Shown here one piece after another: positions 60,326 to 64,000 of a DNA stretch of 64,000 nt. The notes under the pieces were generated by a model. The model saw nothing but the letters and a program-made list of their open reading frames with translations, searched no databases and was not told where the DNA came from. The stretch comes from Ferruginibacter sp. (GTDB lineage Bacteria > Bacteroidota > Bacteroidia > Chitinophagales > Chitinophagaceae), in the NCBI GenBank assembly GCA_014379625.1, contig JACMLJ010000065.1, positions 1 through 64,000 on the forward strand. Reading direction: 5' to 3'. The position numbers and the translations under genes are program-made. Position 1 is the first letter of the stretch. Each line of letters begins with the position of its first letter.

Positions 60326-60757
60326 ATGAAACAAAAATTGAACTGCATTTTGCTGATCGATGATGACGAGGCTACTAATTTTTTAAGCAATATCATTATT
60401 GAAGAATCAGGGTGTGCACTTGATATAAAAACCAGGCAAACCGCAAAAGCCGCGCTGAAATACATTACAGACAGTTCGCAGCCGGGCTGCAAATCTGGTT
60501 ACTTCCCATATCCCGAACTGATTTTCCTCGACATCAATATGCCTGCAATGGATGGATGGGAATTCCTGGAAAAATATAAAGAAATAAAGAATAACCTTCC
60601 GCACATACCCATTATCATAATGCTTTCTACCTCCATTAACCCCGATGACAAACTAAAAGCGATGGGTTTATCCGAAATATCGGATTATTATAATAAGCCC
60701 ATAACATCAGAAATGATCCGGCAAGTCGTTGATAAATATTTCCCCGCCTATGTTTAG
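60326..60757 (+). CDS. Response regulator (stand-alone REC domain)
   Basis: 143 aa; ILLIDDDEATNFLSNIII...PELIFLDINMPAMDGWEFLEKY...IPIIIMLSTSINPDDK...YYNKPIT. Confidence 0.95.
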   Translation: MKQKLNCILLIDDDEATNFLSNIIIEESGCALDIKTRQTAKAALKYITDSSQPGCKSGYFPYPELIFLDINMPAMDGWEFLEKYKEIKNNLPHIPIIIMLSTSINPDDKLKAMGLSEISDYYNKPITSEMIRQVVDKYFPAYV

Positions 60758-61170
60758 ATCAATTACAAGTTTAGCCAATACGACAAATTACTGCCGGATG
60801 ATCTACCCTGTATCAGGTATAAAAAATAATAGCAGTATGGTGGTGTTGAATTCTTGTTCCGGAGAATCAAAATGTTGGCAGGCTAACGAGGCCAGTGTGC
60901 CGGATCGCATTATAACTTCTAAAAAATACTGAAGGCAGATTTATTATAACCCTGGTCAAAAATCTTCCAGCGTTATATTAACCGTAAAGTGACGCTTTGA
61001 TTTGTGAATAGTGAATAGTCAATGAAGAAATATAGAATTGTCACAATGGACAATTTACGCTTAACTTAAGCCCGGTACATCAAACGATACAAGCAACCCA
61101 CTTTAATTATCAAAAAACTGGCATTTATATTGGTTTGTTGCAATGAACAATTGTACAAAAAAATATAAAT

Positions 61171-62493
61171 ATGAAAAGTACCATCCCCCTCATTTTTAGT
61201 AGTGTATACTTATTGGTTAACCTTTCGGTTTGGGCGGGTACAGACAAACCCCGCAATACTTTACCTGGCACCCGGACTGTTAATGATAGCTTGCCTGCAC
61301 CTTATGAAACCAAATCAGTCAAAAATTTCAGTAAGGTTATTGGATGGGCAGATGGTAAGGTGCCTATCGCCCCTAAGGGCTTCACCGTTACAAAATTCGC
61401 TGATGGCCTTCAGCACCCAAGATGGATATATGTAGGCGGCAATGGCGATATTTTCGTAGCAGAATCCAATACCATACTAAAAGGGTTATTAAAATTGGGG
61501 GCGAAAATTTCCCGAAAGATCAAAACACAACATATTGGGGAAAGCGCTAACCGCATTACTATGTTCCGCGATGCGGATAAAAACGGTGTACCGGAGGAGC
61601 GCTATATTTTAAAAGAAAATCTGAATCAGCCATTTGGGATGCTGATAATGAAAAATCACTTTTATGTGGCCAATACGGATGCATTATTACAATTTGACTA
61701 TCAGTCGGGTGATGTAAAATTAAATGGCCACGGAACTTCAGTTGTAAAACTGCCCGCCGGAAAACATAACCGGCATTGGACAAGAAATATTATCGCCAAT
61801 AAAAAAGGGGATAAAATCTATATCGCTGTTGGCTCAGGATCCAATGTTGCAGAAGAGGGGCTCAACAATGAAATAAGAAGGGCAGATATACTGGAAATAA
61901 ATCCTGATGGCACAGGTGAAAGGATTTATGCAGCGGGCCTGCGTAATCCCGTAGGCATGGATTGGGCCCCTGGTACAAATACTTTATGGACGGCCGTAAA
62001 TGAAAGAGATGAATTGGGTAACGAACTGGTTCCGGATTATTTAACGGGTGTAAAAGAAGGGGGTTTTTATGGCTGGCCATTTGCTTATTACGGGCAAAAT
62101 CCTGATCCAAGGATGAAAAAAAATCCAAAACCAGAACTGGTTAGCAAAACAATTGTACCGGACCTTTCGCTTGGGGCGCATACCGCTTCACTGGGTCTGG
62201 TATTTTATAACAAAAAAGCATTCCCATCTAAATACCATAACGGCGCATTCATTACACAACACGGTTCCTGGAACAGGAAAGAATTATCAGGTTACAAAGT
62301 TGTATTTGTTCCATTTAAGAATGGCAGGCCGGCAGGGAAAATGGAAGATTTTTTAACCGGTTTCAAAGTGGACGGTTCTAAAGATAGCGAGGTGCGGGGC
62401 AGGCCGGTAGGGCTGGCAGTATTAGGAGATGGTTCTATACTGGTATCTGATGATGTTAACAATATAATCTGGAGGATCAGCGCTGATAAGTAG
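61171..62493 (+). CDS. PQQ-dependent sugar dehydrogenase-like (sorbosone dehydrogenase family) protein
   Basis: 440 aa; signal peptide; GFTVTKFADGLQHPRWIYVGGNGDIFVAESN...AAGLRNPVGMDWAPGTNTLWTAVNERDELG...HGSWNRKELSGYKVVFVPF. Confidence 0.93.
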   Translation: MKSTIPLIFSSVYLLVNLSVWAGTDKPRNTLPGTRTVNDSLPAPYETKSVKNFSKVIGWADGKVPIAPKGFTVTKFADGLQHPRWIYVGGNGDIFVAESNTILKGLLKLGAKISRKIKTQHIGESANRITMFRDADKNGVPEERYILKENLNQPFGMLIMKNHFYVANTDALLQFDYQSGDVKLNGHGTSVVKLPAGKHNRHWTRNIIANKKGDKIYIAVGSGSNVAEEGLNNEIRRADILEINPDGTGERIYAAGLRNPVGMDWAPGTNTLWTAVNERDELGNELVPDYLTGVKEGGFYGWPFAYYGQNPDPRMKKNPKPELVSKTIVPDLSLGAHTASLGLVFYNKKAFPSKYHNGAFITQHGSWNRKELSGYKVVFVPFKNGRPAGKMEDFLTGFKVDGSKDSEVRGRPVGLAVLGDGSILVSDDVNNIIWRISADK

Positions 62494-62620
62494 GGGATTT
62501 GCCCCGGGGTTGTGACAGCCATGCAGGTAAAGTATTTAAATTGACATTTAATTTCACGGTAACATGCTTCTGTTTCAAATGATGTACTTTCATTATAATT
62601 TACCCTTTTAATATTACATC

Positions 62621-63508
62621 ATGTTTGAATCAGCGATTGAAAAAATTTCCGGCTTTACAAGGCCACTTCATACTATTTCACGAACCTACGGAGGATTAGT
62701 TATTCCGGGATCCTCGACTTTCTTTTTTGTAAATGATAAAGGGGTGGCCATTACCTGTAAGCATGTAGCCAGTTTAATACCTGCTGCCGACGACATTAAT
62801 GCCGCTTACCTTAAGTTTAAAAGGGAAAGGGATAAACTTGCAAATGATAGCAGGTACCATAAACTTTTAAAGGGGTTGGAAACAAAATATAAATATGATA
62901 AAGAAACAACCGTTCAGTTAAAAAATAATTTTTTGAATTGTTTTGACAAACTGGAACAAATAACCTGTCATGTACATCCAACGTTAGACCTGGCGATCAT
63001 TGAATTCAAAGGCTTTGAAAAAATACTATACAACGGGCATGCAAGCTTTATAAAGAACAGCAGTAATATCAGGCAGGGTAAATATTTATGCAGGATCGGC
63101 TTCCCTTTTCCTGAATTTAATAATTTTAAACATAACCCTGCGTCAGACGATATTGAATGGACCAATACCGGAAATCCCAATTCACCCACCTTCCCTATTG
63201 ACGGGATCATTACCCGTTTTACCGGAGATGCAACAGAAGGAATTACCGGGATAGAAATGAGTACCCCGGGGTTAAAAGGCCAAAGTGGCGGTCCGCTATT
63301 TGATACGGATGGAAAAATTTACGGGATGCAGTTTGCCACCAACCATTTGCATTTAGGTTTCGACCTGCAGGACAAGGAAATAATGAACGGCGGTAAAAAA
63401 ACAAAAGTATCCAACTACCCGTTTTTACATGTAGGCATAGCAATACATGCAGATAAAATAAAAACATTCCTCCGCCAGCATGCAATTGACTTTACAGAAT
63501 CGGATTAA
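62621..63508 (+). CDS. Trypsin-like serine protease
   Basis: 295 aa; candidate triad ITCKHVA (His), TLDLAIIEF (Asp), GLKGQSGGPLFDTDGKIYGMQ (Ser). Confidence 0.8.
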   Translation: MFESAIEKISGFTRPLHTISRTYGGLVIPGSSTFFFVNDKGVAITCKHVASLIPAADDINAAYLKFKRERDKLANDSRYHKLLKGLETKYKYDKETTVQLKNNFLNCFDKLEQITCHVHPTLDLAIIEFKGFEKILYNGHASFIKNSSNIRQGKYLCRIGFPFPEFNNFKHNPASDDIEWTNTGNPNSPTFPIDGIITRFTGDATEGITGIEMSTPGLKGQSGGPLFDTDGKIYGMQFATNHLHLGFDLQDKEIMNGGKKTKVSNYPFLHVGIAIHADKIKTFLRQHAIDFTESD

Positions 63509-63689
63509 GGCAGATTTTAAAGTATTCATCTTTTAAAAAATTGCGTAAACCTTAAACCTGGATAGCAACCTTACTGTTTTGGTAAGCGAACGATTTGTAA
63601 TAGCTATTGAATTTGAGGTTCACCGGGTTAGTTTACAAATTGCTTACAAGAATTTTTATTCGTTAATTTTGTCAATAAAAAATTACTAT

Positions 63690-63872
63690 ATGGAACATAA
63701 AAATAAATTGGCGGCACTCAACAAAGAAGCCCTTGAAAAGCTGGAGGAATATATGAAAGAGAAAGGCAGCGTTGAGCAAAATGACAAGATAGACAGCGCA
63801 AAGAATGAATGGCAGGTGGCGTACAATAAATTAATGGAAACATTGCTGGTGCTGGAAAAACTGGAAATATAA
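63690..63872 (+). CDS. Small coiled-coil hypothetical protein
   Basis: Internal ATG 63690: MEHKNKLAALNKEALEKLEEYMKEKGSVEQNDKIDSAKNEWQVAYNKLMETLLVLEKLEI. Confidence 0.55.
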   Translation: MEHKNKLAALNKEALEKLEEYMKEKGSVEQNDKIDSAKNEWQVAYNKLMETLLVLEKLEI

Positions 63873-64000
63873 TTTGCAGGGAAGAGGCCGCGGCCCTGTT
63901 ACCTATAAAAAAAATTAATGGGTGGTCAGGTGGTCGTATTTTAAAAATCACTATTTTTATTGTTCATCAAATAAAAAGGAGGTATTCATGCAATCTACAG

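Overview
This window looks chromosomal and Bacteroidota-like, probably Chitinophagaceae-type judging from gene content and style. It is mostly metabolic and housekeeping genes with a few decayed accessory patches. From left to right: the end of imuB plus error-prone polymerase dnaE2; a hipBA-type toxin-antitoxin pair sitting between two copies of the dnaE2 3' end; DUF4199, LuxR-type and DUF1579 genes; a decayed IS110-like transposase; a class III nucleotide cyclase; a DinD-like remnant; a two-subunit molybdenum hydroxylase; a DinB-like protein; an RND efflux operon with an ArsR-type regulator; a Crp/Fnr regulator; and an Acg-like nitroreductase. From about 23 to 42.7 kb there is a large arabinose/uronate locus: transaldolase-like aldolase, galM, GH29, two GH43, a Nudix regulator, an SSS transporter, araA, araD, araB, kduI, an SDR, a second sugar isomerase, fbp and DUF1080. 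The remainder holds secreted repeat proteins, a compact kinase-like gene, CRISPR-like solo repeats without cas genes, a metzincin-like protein, an ECF sigma factor, a CheB-CheR-PAS-histidine kinase fusion, a desaturase, a CDGSH protein, a response regulator, a PQQ-type sugar dehydrogenase and a trypsin-like protease. I did not find a complete novel multi-gene system. The best leads are the dnaE2-tail duplication around hipBA, the orphan CRISPR-like repeats beside the atypical kinase-like gene, and the unusual metzincin-like protein.
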